A stretch of 64,000 bases of DNA from Thalassotalea loyana (GTDB lineage: Bacteria > Pseudomonadota > Gammaproteobacteria > Enterobacterales > Alteromonadaceae): positions 1,054,001 to 1,118,000 of the forward strand of contig NZ_BSSV01000001.1 of assembly GCF_030161435.1 (NCBI RefSeq). Reading direction: 5' to 3'. The notes beneath the pieces were generated by a model. It saw only the letters and a program-made list of their open reading frames with translations, searched no databases and was not told where the DNA came from. This document shows, one piece after another, positions 35,559-45,034 of the stretch (position 1 is its first letter; each line of letters starts with the position of its first letter). Position numbers and translations under genes: made by a program.

Positions 35559-35623
35559 GTTTATTCGGCGTAAAATCTTTGCTCGAATTTTAAACGGAAC
35601 TATCTATTGATTAAGGATTGATC

Positions 35624-35980
35624 ATGAAAGTCTTACCACTTATTTGTTTTGTATTTTGTATTTGGGCGGTCGCCACAAAAGCGCCTCAACATATTATGTT
35701 ATGGGCGATATCGTTGTATTGTTTGGCAAGCGTTATTACGGTTCAGTTTTATTTGTCGTATAAAAACAAACATCCATTTGGCAAACGAACTTTGAAAGCT
35801 CGGTTACCGCACCTAATTTACGAATATTTACCGTTTTTATATGGATTTATTGCGTTAGCAATTATTTATATCAGCCAGCATTTAGCGATTACGTTATGCG
35901 CCATTGGATTGATGGTTATTGCGATGAGACATCTTTTGTGTCGTTTTCATAACCGTGTGTTTCAACCATCAAGATTTTAA
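35624..35980 (+). CDS. Small hypothetical inner-membrane protein
   Basis: A 118-residue protein I do not recognise. Hydrophobic segments lie at about 2-17, 22-42 and 66-98, separated by a basic loop ([17 protein letters not shown]). ATG 35624 has AGGA six bases upstream, better than the in-frame TTG at 35618. It is convergent with rnt: the two stop codons overlap in TTAA at 35977-35980. Confidence 0.68.
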   Translation: MKVLPLICFVFCIWAVATKAPQHIMLWAISLYCLASVITVQFYLSYKNKHPFGKRTLKARLPHLIYEYLPFLYGFIALAIIYISQHLAITLCAIGLMVIAMRHLLCRFHNRVFQPSRF

Positions 35981-36708
35981 GCTGAGTCTTCTGCTACTGG
36001 TAAGGGCCAGCCACCTAACGATTGCCATTTATTGACAATAAAACAGAACAACTCTGCCGTACGTTCTGTATCATAGAGTGCACTGTGTGCTTCTTTATTG
36101 TCGAAATCGATCATTGCAGCTTCACAGGCTTTAGCTAATACCGTTTGACCGAGAGCAAGTCCAGCTAATGTTGCGGTATCAAAACTTACGAAAGGATGAA
36201 AAGGACTACGTTTTATATTCGTTCTTTCAATTGCCGCATTTAAAAAGCCTAAATCAAAAGCAGCATTATGAGCGACCATGATCGCTCGCTGGCAACCTGC
36301 TGCTTTCATTTTTTTCCTAACCAATTTAAATATTGTTTTTAGTGCTTCAGATTCTTCAATATTGCCGCGTAAAGGGTGCGTAGGATCTATACCGGTAAAA
36401 GCGAGCGCTGATGGCTCTAAATTTGCACCTTCAAAAGGCTCAATGTTGAAACTAATGCTTTCATCTAGCGAGAGCGCACCGGTTTCTTCATCCATTGTTA
36501 ACGTGGTTGCTGCAATCTCCAACAGCGCATCTGTTTTGGCGTTGAAGCCAGCTGTTTCAACATCTACAACCACAGGGAAATATCCTCTAAAGCGTTGAGC
36601 AAATAAAGATTTTGCTTTGATTTCTGTCTGAGTCGTGGTTGTTTGAGAGGTTGCTGAATTAACTGGCGCTTGTGACATGTAATTGGATAATTGATTAGAT
36701 TTATTCAT
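35977..36708 (-). CDS. rnt: Ribonuclease T
   Basis: RNase T trims the 3' ends of tRNAs, 5S and 23S rRNA. The 243-residue DEDD exonuclease has the three Exo motifs: [22 protein letters not shown] and the [14 protein letters not shown] motif. Before the catalytic domain is a Gln/Thr/Ser-rich extension of about 30 residues. The start ATG 36708 ([10 protein letters not shown]) was preferred to a TTG at 36738. It is divergent from motY, a pairing also known in Vibrio. Confidence 0.94.
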   Translation of the reverse strand: MNKSNQLSNYMSQAPVNSATSQTTTTQTEIKAKSLFAQRFRGYFPVVVDVETAGFNAKTDALLEIAATTLTMDEETGALSLDESISFNIEPFEGANLEPSALAFTGIDPTHPLRGNIEESEALKTIFKLVRKKMKAAGCQRAIMVAHNAAFDLGFLNAAIERTNIKRSPFHPFVSFDTATLAGLALGQTVLAKACEAAMIDFDNKEAHSALYDTERTAELFCFIVNKWQSLGGWPLPVAEDSA

Positions 36709-36789
36709 AATTATCTCAGAAAATAGGGGCAATACCAACGATAAGCTATACCAGTTGATAGTTATTTCGCGCTTTAAGGAAAATTATAT

Positions 36790-36816
36790 TAAAGTAGTGG
36801 GTATAGATGCCGATAA
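36790..36816 (+). promoter_or_regulatory. Sigma-28 (FliA) promoter of motY
   Basis: TAAAGTAG (36790-36797), an 11-base spacer, then GCCGATAA (36809-36816). The FliA consensus is TAAAGTTT, 11 bases, GCCGATAA, so the -10 is perfect and the -35 matches six of eight. It lies 31 bases before the motY start. Confidence 0.9.
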
Positions 36817-36846
36817 AATAGTGACGAATAACGATAGTTGGCCCCA

Positions 36847-37716
36847 ATGATGAGATTATTACCTTTTGCCTTAAGTGCACTTGTTACGGCTTTTTCAAGT
36901 CATGCAATGGTGCGCCAGTATGAAGCTGATTTGTATGATTCTCGATGGCAACTCGCTGAAAATTCACGTTTGAAGTGTACGCTTTCACATGAAATTCCAA
37001 ATTATGGTGAGGCAACTTTTTCTTCAGTAGCCAATCGCCAAATGAATATGCAGTTTGAACTAGATATGTTGCGGTTGCCTGATACTTACGGTGTTGCCGA
37101 AGTTCGATCAGTTCCACCAAGCTGGAAGCCCGGACATAAAGGGCGAGTGATTGCTCAAATGGATCTACATAAGCAGTTTTCTCCAAGTTTACCTAAGAAA
37201 GTCGCTTGGACAATGTTGACTGAGCTCGAGCAAGGAATGAATCCTAAGGTTTATTATCAAGATTGGTATAACGATACCAATAAAGTTGCTGTCGGTTTAT
37301 CACCAGCTAGGTTTGGAAAAGCCTATGAAGATTTTGTTGGCTGTGTAGGTAGTTTATTAAATTACAGTTTTGATGATATTGCATACACAGTGCTCAATTA
37401 TGAGTCAAACACAGATGAATTAACTAAAGCGTCGAAGAAGCGTATCTCCATGATTACCGAGTACCTATCGCTTGATACAGATTTAGAATTAGTGTTAATC
37501 GACGCATATACCGATAGTTATGGTGGTCGTTGGCCAAACCTGAAGCTGTCTGAACGTCGTGCGGCAAAAATTCAACAATATTTCGTCGATGCAGGTATTG
37601 ATATAGCAAGAATTTCAGCAACTGGCTACGGAGAAAAACGTCATATTGCTTCAAACCAAACAATCCTTGGTCGAGAGCAAAACCGACGCGTTGTCATTCG
37701 AATGGACAAGCCATAG
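36847..37716 (+). CDS. motY: Sodium-type flagellar motor protein MotY
   Basis: MotY forms the T ring around the flagellar basal body and helps anchor sodium-driven stators. The 289-residue protein has a signal peptide (MMRLLPFALSALVTAFSSHA), the MotY-type N-terminal domain (about 25-150; CTLSHEIPNYGEATF) and a C-terminal OmpA-like peptidoglycan-binding domain (about 165-285; DAYTDSYGGRWPNLKLSERR, RISATGYGE, NRRVVIRM). The start was set at ATG 36847; a TTG at 36838 lies upstream. Expression from the FliA promoter ties it to the flagellar locus at the left of the window. Confidence 0.93.
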   Translation: MMRLLPFALSALVTAFSSHAMVRQYEADLYDSRWQLAENSRLKCTLSHEIPNYGEATFSSVANRQMNMQFELDMLRLPDTYGVAEVRSVPPSWKPGHKGRVIAQMDLHKQFSPSLPKKVAWTMLTELEQGMNPKVYYQDWYNDTNKVAVGLSPARFGKAYEDFVGCVGSLLNYSFDDIAYTVLNYESNTDELTKASKKRISMITEYLSLDTDLELVLIDAYTDSYGGRWPNLKLSERRAAKIQQYFVDAGIDIARISATGYGEKRHIASNQTILGREQNRRVVIRMDKP

Positions 37717-37738
37717 ATATTAACTGATAAATTTATTG

Positions 37739-37781
37739 AATAGGCCTAGAGGTTGTGACAACCTTTAGGCCTTATTTTTTT
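37739..37781 (+). terminator. Terminator after motY
   Basis: Imperfect long hairpin: AATAGGCCTA, then AGGTTGT, pairing with ACAACCT and TAGGCCTTATT, followed by seven T. The T-run ends only a few bases before the Shine-Dalgarno sequence of the next gene. Confidence 0.85.
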
Positions 37782-37794
37782 GGGGAGAGTAAAT

Positions 37795-39636
37795 TTGTAT
37801 TATACAAAAGTGCTAGTGTTAGCGAGTTTGTTATTCACCAGTATCAGCTGGGCGCAGAAAAATGACGCATATACTTACGCTAACTATGATCAAGTCAATG
37901 TATCGCACCTTTATCTAGACTTAACTGTTGATTTTGAAAAAAAGCAGTTAATTGGATTTGCTGATTTATCCTTAAATTGGTTAAATGAAAAGACAACAAC
38001 CGTTATTTTGGATACACGTGATCTAGTTATAAAACAAGCAATGGCAAGAACGCCTAATGGTAGCTGGAAATCGGTAGAGTTTACGTTAGGAAGTTATGAC
38101 GATGTTTTAGGCCAAGAGCTCACATTGAATATTGGCTTTCAAGCCCAAGCATTGCGTGTATATTACCACTCTACACCGAAAGCATCAGGCTTACAGTGGT
38201 TAACACCTGCTCAAACAGCAGGTAAAAAGCAACCATTTATGTTTAGTCAGTCTCAAGCAATACATGCAAGATCTTGGATGCCAATTCAAGATACACCCAG
38301 TGTTAGAATGACATATTCTGCTCGAATTAAAACACCTGAGCAACTGCTGGCGGTAATGAGCGCAAACAATGAACCAGAGACGAAACGAGACGGTGATTAT
38401 TATTTTGAGATGCCGCAAGCTATCCCACCTTATTTGATTGCAATTGCTGCTGGTGATCTAACCTTCAAACCAATGAGCAGTATTACAGGTATCTATGGTG
38501 AACCAAGTATTGTTGATTCGGCTGTCGCTGAATTTAACGACACTCAGAAAATGATTGATGAGACGGAACAATTATTTGGTGAGTATCGTTGGGGGCGTTA
38601 CGATTTATTAGTACTTCCTCCTAGCTTTCCATTTGGCGGCATGGAAAATCCTCGCTTGTCATTTATCACACCAACGGTTATTGCTGGTGACAAAAGCTTA
38701 GTTAACTTAATTGCCCATGAACTGGCTCACTCTTGGTCTGGCAATCTAGTGACAAATGAAACATGGCGCGATTTATGGCTTAATGAAGGTTTCACGAGTT
38801 ATGTTGAGAATCGCATAATGGAGCAAGTGTTTGGCACAAAACGCGCGATGATGGAGCAAGCGTTAGATACCCAGAGTTTAGGCTATGAACTTGCTGAATT
38901 AGCACCGGGCGATACGCAGTTATACATTGACCTTGCGGGCAGAGATCCAGATGACGCGTTTTCAGGCGTGCCGTATATAAAAGGTCAGCAGTTCCTCGTT
39001 TACCTAGAGCATCAATATGGTCGTGAAAAGTTTGATCGCTTTATTCGAAAGTATTTTGACGATCATGCTTTTCAAAGCCTAGGTACCAAAGCTTTTGAAC
39101 AATATTTAATGACCAACTTAATCAATAAGTATCCAGGGGTTGTAAGCGAGAAGCAGGCTAGAGAGTGGATTTATGAACAAGGACTACCAGCTTATGCACC
39201 AAAACCAACATCTGATGCCTTCACCACCATTGATAAACAAATTTTTGATTTATTGGCTGGACAGCTGGACTTAGCGTTATTGCCAACTGACGGTTGGACA
39301 GTACATGAGTGGTTGCATTTTATTAATAATTTACCACTTAATATTTCACAAGAATGGATGTCAAAGCTTGATCAAGCATATAATTTGACTTCTAGTACTA
39401 ACGCGGAAGTTGCTCATGCTTGGTATTTATTATCACTTCGTGTTGGCTACGATAACATTTATCCGGCAATGGAAGATTACTTAGTCAGTATCGGTCGTCG
39501 AAAGTTAATTGTACCTTTGTATAAAAAGCTTTCAGAGTCTGCTGAAGGAAAACAATGGGCGCAAAGAGTTTATGCTATTGCTCGCCCAGGTTATCACCCA
39601 TTAGCTCAAGGAACGGTTGATAACATATTAAAATAG
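37795..39636 (+). CDS. M1 family zinc aminopeptidase, leukotriene A4 hydrolase-like, exported
   Basis: A 613-residue M1 metallopeptidase that removes N-terminal residues from peptides. It has the exopeptidase motif [11 protein letters not shown] and zinc motif HELAHSW with the downstream Glu in [13 protein letters not shown]. The C-terminal helical domain (about 460-605) is of the LTA4-hydrolase type. The N terminus ([19 protein letters not shown]) is a signal peptide, so the enzyme is exported. The start is taken as TTG 37795, placed by a strong GGGGAGAG at 37782-37789. With the M2 peptidase at 15.4 kb it suggests active periplasmic peptide breakdown. Confidence 0.92.
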   Translation: MYYTKVLVLASLLFTSISWAQKNDAYTYANYDQVNVSHLYLDLTVDFEKKQLIGFADLSLNWLNEKTTTVILDTRDLVIKQAMARTPNGSWKSVEFTLGSYDDVLGQELTLNIGFQAQALRVYYHSTPKASGLQWLTPAQTAGKKQPFMFSQSQAIHARSWMPIQDTPSVRMTYSARIKTPEQLLAVMSANNEPETKRDGDYYFEMPQAIPPYLIAIAAGDLTFKPMSSITGIYGEPSIVDSAVAEFNDTQKMIDETEQLFGEYRWGRYDLLVLPPSFPFGGMENPRLSFITPTVIAGDKSLVNLIAHELAHSWSGNLVTNETWRDLWLNEGFTSYVENRIMEQVFGTKRAMMEQALDTQSLGYELAELAPGDTQLYIDLAGRDPDDAFSGVPYIKGQQFLVYLEHQYGREKFDRFIRKYFDDHAFQSLGTKAFEQYLMTNLINKYPGVVSEKQAREWIYEQGLPAYAPKPTSDAFTTIDKQIFDLLAGQLDLALLPTDGWTVHEWLHFINNLPLNISQEWMSKLDQAYNLTSSTNAEVAHAWYLLSLRVGYDNIYPAMEDYLVSIGRRKLIVPLYKKLSESAEGKQWAQRVYAIARPGYHPLAQGTVDNILK

Positions 39637-39656
39637 CACCGCTGTATTGATTGGAT

Positions 39657-39687
39657 AAAAAAGCTCAACAATGTGTTGAGCTTTTTT
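39657..39687. terminator. Bidirectional terminator between the M1 peptidase gene and sapF
   Basis: Arms GCTCAACA (39663-39670) and TGTTGAGC (39674-39681) with loop ATG, flanked by six A and six T. Confidence 0.9.
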
Positions 39688-39699
39688 GTTTTCATCTTA

Positions 39700-40491
39700 T
39701 CAGGTCGTTGGATGGCCTAGCTTCAAGTGTTGGCTCATCATCAACATTTTTGTGTATTTGTCTTTGGGGTTGTTGAACACTTGTTGTGTTGGCCCTTGCT
39801 CTACAACTTTTCCATCTTTTAGCACGATTAAATGATCGCTGGCATGCCTTACAATACCTAAGTTTTGCGATATCAGTACAAAGGCTAGTCCCATTTGTTG
39901 TTGAAGATCTAGTAATAGATTCAACATTTGTGAGCGCAGTGAAGGGTCCAGTGCTGCCAACGCCTCATCTAAAATGAGCACTTTAGGCTGAAGAATTATT
40001 GCTCTTGCTAGCGAGATGCGTTGCTTTTGTCCACCAGAAAACATATGAGGATAAAAGTGTAGATGTTCAGGGAGCATACCGACTTTTTTTAACGTCTCAC
40101 GCATTAATTCCATGCGCTCCAAATCATTTAACTGTGTATTTAATTTAAGTGGCTCATCTAATATTTGCTGTATCGTTAAACTTGGGTTAAGTGTTGTCCC
40201 TGAATCTTGAAATATCATCCTTACTTTCTGGCATCGTTGACTAAAATCGCCAGTGTGCAGCGTTTCTCCACCTAATTCTATCTTGCCAGTTGTAGGGTCT
40301 TCAGCGCCAACGAGTAATTTTGCAAGTGTAGACTTTCCGGAACCAACTTCACCGACTATCGCAAGCGTTTGGTTGGCGTCTATGTTGAATGTTATAGGAT
40401 CAAGCGCAGTAAAAGTTTTCTTGTTTAACCAGTAGCCCGGTAACTTAAACGTTTTACTTAAATCGGTGACCTTAAGTAAGCAACTCATCAT
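39700..40491 (-). CDS. sapF: Peptide ABC transporter ATP-binding protein SapF
   Basis: A 263-residue ABC ATPase of the oligopeptide type, last gene of the sapABCDF operon. Walker A is GEVGSGKSTLAK, the ABC signature MFSGGQKQRISLARAI and Walker B VLILDEALAALDP. The Sap system was described for resistance to antimicrobial peptides and for uptake of peptides or putrescine. The start overlaps the sapD stop (ATGA). Confidence 0.93.
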   Translation of the reverse strand: MMSCLLKVTDLSKTFKLPGYWLNKKTFTALDPITFNIDANQTLAIVGEVGSGKSTLAKLLVGAEDPTTGKIELGGETLHTGDFSQRCQKVRMIFQDSGTTLNPSLTIQQILDEPLKLNTQLNDLERMELMRETLKKVGMLPEHLHFYPHMFSGGQKQRISLARAIILQPKVLILDEALAALDPSLRSQMLNLLLDLQQQMGLAFVLISQNLGIVRHASDHLIVLKDGKVVEQGPTQQVFNNPKDKYTKMLMMSQHLKLGHPTT

Positions 40492-41477
40492 GAACTCTCT
40501 TTAAGGTTAAAATGACAACTGACTACGTGGCCATGATAGTTTTTTGCTTTAGGTGCGGTAACACATTTCCTTTGCGCTTTAGGGCATCTCGGTCCTAACC
40601 TGCACCCGATAGGTAAATGTTGTAGTACAGGAATACTGCCAGGCAAGGCTTTTAATCGTGATTTTGGCGGCAATTCCATATTGGCGGCAGGACTGCTGTC
40701 TACTAGTGCTCTGGTATACGGATGCAAAGGGGTCTTAAATATTTGTTTGGTCGTACCGGCTTCAACAAACTGGCCGCTATACATCACAGTAATTGTGTTT
40801 GTCCAATGTGTCACGTTTTCTAAATCATGACTAATTAACAATATAGACATGCTTTTTAATTGATTAAGGCTCGCCAGCAGACGAAAAATCTGTCCTTGAT
40901 TGCGGCTCTCCATTGCAGCAGTTGGCTCATCGGCAATCAATAAAATAGGCTTTTTAGCTAACGCTATCGCAATCATTACACGTTGGCAAAGTGCCTCAGT
41001 AAGTTCATGAGGGTAACTCGAGGTACAGATCTCGTGGTGTTTAATCCCCACTTTGTGAAGCAATATAATGGCTTCTGCTTTCCTAGCTTTACGACGCTGC
41101 CAAAAACCACCTTCAAGTGATGATGGATCGATTGCTTCTTCAACTTGTTCGCCAATCGTTGTTGTTGGATCCAAGCTAGACATAGGTTCCTGAAAAATCA
41201 TGGCGACATCTTTAGCGATTATTGCCTTTCGTTCATCAGGGGCTAAGTTCATTAGATCTTTGCCACGCCAATGAAAACGGTCGGCAGACACCGTCCACTT
41301 ATCATCTAATACGCCCATTATCGCTTGAGCAAGTAGTGACTTTCCTGAGCCCGATTCGCCAACTAGGCCTCTAACTTCACCTTCTTTCATTGCTAGTGAA
41401 ACGCGATCAACGGCAAGAATATCCGTGTCATTGGATCTTAATGAGATTGATAGATTTCTAATATCAAATAAGTTCAT
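40488..41477 (-). CDS. sapD: Peptide ABC transporter ATP-binding protein SapD
   Basis: A 329-residue ABC ATPase with Walker A GESGSGKSLLAQ, Walker B LLIADEPTAAME and the C-terminal oligopeptide-transporter zinc/cysteine-type tail (CRLGPRCPKAQRKC). The signature region reads SYPHELTEALCQRVMIAIAL, where the usual LSGGQ is replaced by LTEAL, as known for SapD. It ends overlapping sapF by four bases and abuts sapC. Confidence 0.93.
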   Translation of the reverse strand: MNLFDIRNLSISLRSNDTDILAVDRVSLAMKEGEVRGLVGESGSGKSLLAQAIMGVLDDKWTVSADRFHWRGKDLMNLAPDERKAIIAKDVAMIFQEPMSSLDPTTTIGEQVEEAIDPSSLEGGFWQRRKARKAEAIILLHKVGIKHHEICTSSYPHELTEALCQRVMIAIALAKKPILLIADEPTAAMESRNQGQIFRLLASLNQLKSMSILLISHDLENVTHWTNTITVMYSGQFVEAGTTKQIFKTPLHPYTRALVDSSPAANMELPPKSRLKALPGSIPVLQHLPIGCRLGPRCPKAQRKCVTAPKAKNYHGHVVSCHFNLKESS

Positions 41478-42370
41478 TACTTTTCTTTAACCTCTTTAAT
41501 TGCGTGTCGAATGCCTTCACCTACGAGGTTAGTTATCAGTACTGCTATGAAAATGGCCATTCCTGGAAAATAAATGGTCCATGGTGCAATGTAAAACAAG
41601 TCGATACCATCTGACAGCATAGCGCCCCATTCAGGCATTGGGATAGGTGCACCTAATCCAAGGAACCCGAGCGCAGCAATATCTATGATTGCAGCAGACT
41701 GTGCGAATGTTGCTTGGGTAACAATTTTTTCTAGGATATTCGGAAAAATAGAATACGTAAGTATTCTAAAATTATTTGCACCATCTAACTTAGATGCCAA
41801 GACATAGTCTTTCTTATATTCTTCTTTTATTGCGTTACGGGTAACGTGAACAAACTGTGGAATGAGCACCATAACAATTGCCCAAAGGGTATTCTCAATA
41901 CCTGGGCCAAGTAATGCGACGATGATGATGGCGAGCAAAAGAGATGGAATCGACAAAACTACATCAAGGATATGGTTTAATACACTCGACTTAACGCCTT
42001 TGGTTAAGGCTGAAAAAGACCCAATAACGACGCCAATAACTAATGAAAGGACGACGACAACGAAACTGAGACCAAAGGTGAGCGATGCACCATGCAGCAG
42101 TCTAGATAAAATATCTCGGCCTAATTGATCGGTTCCTAAAAGGAAACTAACATCGCCATTTTTGTCCCAAGAAGGAGGCATTAATAGACTGTCAATGTGA
42201 CTTTCAGTCGGCGAATAGGGAGCCAACAATGGAGAGAAAATAGCAATCAAGACAAGTATTAAAAAACTGACAAAAGCGACGTTTACGATAGATTGCTTTC
42301 GAAACTCTAGCCAAAACTGAACAACGGGTGATGGAAACTCTTCTTCTTGGTAAATCTTATCACGAGCCAT
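41477..42370 (-). CDS. sapC: Peptide ABC transporter permease SapC
   Basis: A 297-residue inner-membrane permease of the DppC/OppC type. It starts with a cytoplasmic segment, a membrane helix at about 30-50, and a binding-protein-dependent transport domain (about 95-290) with the EAA loop (ASKLDGANNFRILTYSIFPN). It overlaps sapB by 11 bases and sapD by one base. Confidence 0.93.
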   Translation of the reverse strand: MARDKIYQEEEFPSPVVQFWLEFRKQSIVNVAFVSFLILVLIAIFSPLLAPYSPTESHIDSLLMPPSWDKNGDVSFLLGTDQLGRDILSRLLHGASLTFGLSFVVVVLSLVIGVVIGSFSALTKGVKSSVLNHILDVVLSIPSLLLAIIIVALLGPGIENTLWAIVMVLIPQFVHVTRNAIKEEYKKDYVLASKLDGANNFRILTYSIFPNILEKIVTQATFAQSAAIIDIAALGFLGLGAPIPMPEWGAMLSDGIDLFYIAPWTIYFPGMAIFIAVLITNLVGEGIRHAIKEVKEK

Positions 42371-43388
42371 GCTTTTTACCTCGTGCTAGTGGGTTTAACG
42401 CTGCATATAAAAAGTCGATAAAAATATGCACAACGAAGATGAAACTTGAAAGAATAAGCAGCCCTACCTGAATCGCCGTATAATCACGCTGATAGATGCT
42501 TTCTATCAACCATCTGCCAATCCCCGGCCAACTGAATATAACCTCGGTAATCATCGCTATAGTAATTAAGTTGGCAAATTGAAGACCTATATGTCTCACA
42601 ATCATGATAAGTGCATTTCGAATAGCATGTGAATAAACAACTTGGCTAAAGCTCAAGCCCTTTGCTTTCGCCGCTCGAATATAAGGTGTCTCAAGTACTT
42701 CTAACATTGCTGTTCTAGCTAACCTGATAAACATTGTTGCTGGTGCGAGCGCGATAACGGCTGCAGGTAATATTAAATGACTAGTCGCATCCGAAAAGGC
42801 TTGCCACTTATAGGCGCTGTCACTTAGTAATATATCGATAATTAAAATGCCATATTGGCTTTCTATTTCATATACAGGGCTGAGTTGACCTGCCGTCGGG
42901 AACCAACCTAACTCGATTGATAAGAATTGTATGGCCATTAAGCCGACCCAGAATACAGGCAAGGAGTAACCAACCATGGCTATCGATAGGATAACGTTGT
43001 CCGTATTCTTACGGTGTCTAATTGCACCGATAAACCCAAGTGGAATACCGATAATCATCGCAATAAACAATGCGACTAGACTCAGTTCTATCGTTGCCGG
43101 AATCAGACTAATGATAGTGTCTGCAAGTGGTAATCCCGTTACCATGGATACGCCATAGTCACCACTGAATATTTTTCCAACGTAAGTAAAATATTGAGAA
43201 ACAATACCACTGTCTTTGCCGTAACTAGCAGCCAGTTCTTCAAGACGCTCTTGATTTGCCGTAACTTCACCACTTATATTGATAAGCGAATCGCCTGGGA
43301 ACATAAATGACAAGCTAAACGACAAAACAGTCAACAGAAAAATGGTAAAAACAAATAGGTTTAATCGACGAAGGGTAAAAATCAGCAT
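42360..43388 (-). CDS. sapB: Peptide ABC transporter permease SapB
   Basis: A 342-residue permease of the DppB/OppB type with six membrane segments and an EAA loop (RAAKAKGLSFSQVVYSHAIR). It starts on the base where sapA ends, so the two are translationally coupled. It forms the membrane channel with SapC. Confidence 0.93.
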   Translation of the reverse strand: MLIFTLRRLNLFVFTIFLLTVLSFSLSFMFPGDSLINISGEVTANQERLEELAASYGKDSGIVSQYFTYVGKIFSGDYGVSMVTGLPLADTIISLIPATIELSLVALFIAMIIGIPLGFIGAIRHRKNTDNVILSIAMVGYSLPVFWVGLMAIQFLSIELGWFPTAGQLSPVYEIESQYGILIIDILLSDSAYKWQAFSDATSHLILPAAVIALAPATMFIRLARTAMLEVLETPYIRAAKAKGLSFSQVVYSHAIRNALIMIVRHIGLQFANLITIAMITEVIFSWPGIGRWLIESIYQRDYTAIQVGLLILSSFIFVVHIFIDFLYAALNPLARGKKHGS

Positions 43389-45034
43389 TATTTGTCACCC
43401 GAATCGTTTTTATGCACTCGGCTCAGGTTAATACCACCAAACGAATCTAGACTTTTGCCGGTAATATAATTTGCTTTTGCTTGATATCGCTTTGAGTGAG
43501 CGATAGGCAATAATGGAATTTCTTCTTTAACTATCGCCATTGCTTGTCTGTAGAATGCTTTGCGCTGCACTGGGTTTGTCGTCAATAATGCGTCACTTAA
43601 GATATCGTCAAAATCTTGGTTACACCAAAATGCTCGGTTAGATCCTGTTTCTGCAGAAGCACAACTTAATAATGGTGAGAAGAAGTTATCTGGATCTGGG
43701 TGATCAGCAGACCAACCAAGTAACACGCTTTGATGTTCACCTCTGGATAACTTACGTAAAAAAGTAACCCACTCATAGCTGACAATATTGACGCGAATGC
43801 CAATCTGCTGTAAATCAGATTGAATTAACTTAGCCATGGTTAATGCATCGGGGTTATATGCCCTTTGAACAGGCATAGCCCATACATCAATAGTTAAACC
43901 TTCAGTATACCCCGCTTCAATTAATAGTGCTCTCGCCAGGTCAGGATTATAATGATGTTCGGTTAATGATGTGTCATAAGCCCAAGATGTTTGTGGCAAT
44001 ACGGATTTTGCTTGCTCTGCACGCCCGAAGTATACAGCGTCAATAATAGCTTTCTTGTTAACTGCATGAGCGACGGCTTTTCTTACAAGTTTGTTGTCAA
44101 AAGGAGGTTTTGCTGTATTAAATCCTAAATATGCTACATTTAGTGAAGTTACAGACTCTAGAGTGACATCTGGAAATTCTTCAATTTTCTTGTGTGCAAT
44201 TGGGTACGCAACGATATCACACTCGCCTGCCAATAACTTCGCCAAACGACCAGAGTTGTTGGTTGTTATGTCAAACACAACCTGCTTAGCATCATTAGTT
44301 TTTTGCCAATAATCCTCATGCTTATAGTAGCGAATAATTGAACCTGTACGATACTCCTGAAACTTATAAGGACCGGTGCCGATAGGCAATTGATCTATTA
44401 GCTTTTCGTCACCTGTTTTGCTCAATTGGTCGGCATATTCTTTTGATAGAATGACAGCATAGGTTGACGCCATATGTGCGAGAAATGAAGCATCTTGATA
44501 ATTTAAACTGATACGTACCGTATGCTCATTTATTTTTTCTATTTTGTTTACTAAACCAGCAAAGTTAACGTTTTGAAAGTATGGAAAAGTGCCTGCCGCG
44601 GCTTGGTAATATATATTGTTAGGATCGAGAATACGATTAAAGCTAAATAAAACGTCATCGGCATTTAAGTTACGGGTAGGTGTAAAATAACCCGTTTGGT
44701 GGAATTTAATATCTTTACGTAAGTAAAAGGTAACCTTTTTCCCGTCACGAGTGACGTGCCAAGATTTAGCAATTGAAGGAATTATTGAATTATCATCACT
44801 ATTAAAAGCAATGAGTCGGTTATATAGCTGGTTCGCAACTGCATCTACTGTTGTACCTGAAGTTACTGTCTGAGGGTTGAAGCTTTCAGGGCTCCCTTCA
44901 GAGCAATAAATGATACTTTTTTCACGCAACGATTCGTCTTCGTCGTTATTACAACCAGACAGTAAAAGTGTCGTAGCGGCGATAGCCCCAGTTAAACAAT
45001 ATTGAAACTTGAATAACGCTCTAATCTTCTTCAT
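43388..45034 (-). CDS. sapA: Peptide ABC transporter substrate-binding protein SapA
   Basis: A 548-residue extracytoplasmic binding protein of the SBP_bac_5 (DppA/OppA) family: YCSEGSPESFNPQTVTSGTT near the mature N terminus, VRISLNYQDASFLAHMAS, PIGTGPYKFQEY. The signal sequence ends in a lipobox (LLSGC), so it is probably lipid-anchored. The gene starts 14 bases inside the end of pspF, so peptide transport and the phage-shock regulator are probably on one transcript. Confidence 0.92.
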   Translation of the reverse strand: MKKIRALFKFQYCLTGAIAATTLLLSGCNNDEDESLREKSIIYCSEGSPESFNPQTVTSGTTVDAVANQLYNRLIAFNSDDNSIIPSIAKSWHVTRDGKKVTFYLRKDIKFHQTGYFTPTRNLNADDVLFSFNRILDPNNIYYQAAAGTFPYFQNVNFAGLVNKIEKINEHTVRISLNYQDASFLAHMASTYAVILSKEYADQLSKTGDEKLIDQLPIGTGPYKFQEYRTGSIIRYYKHEDYWQKTNDAKQVVFDITTNNSGRLAKLLAGECDIVAYPIAHKKIEEFPDVTLESVTSLNVAYLGFNTAKPPFDNKLVRKAVAHAVNKKAIIDAVYFGRAEQAKSVLPQTSWAYDTSLTEHHYNPDLARALLIEAGYTEGLTIDVWAMPVQRAYNPDALTMAKLIQSDLQQIGIRVNIVSYEWVTFLRKLSRGEHQSVLLGWSADHPDPDNFFSPLLSCASAETGSNRAFWCNQDFDDILSDALLTTNPVQRKAFYRQAMAIVKEEIPLLPIAHSKRYQAKANYITGKSLDSFGGINLSRVHKNDSGDK

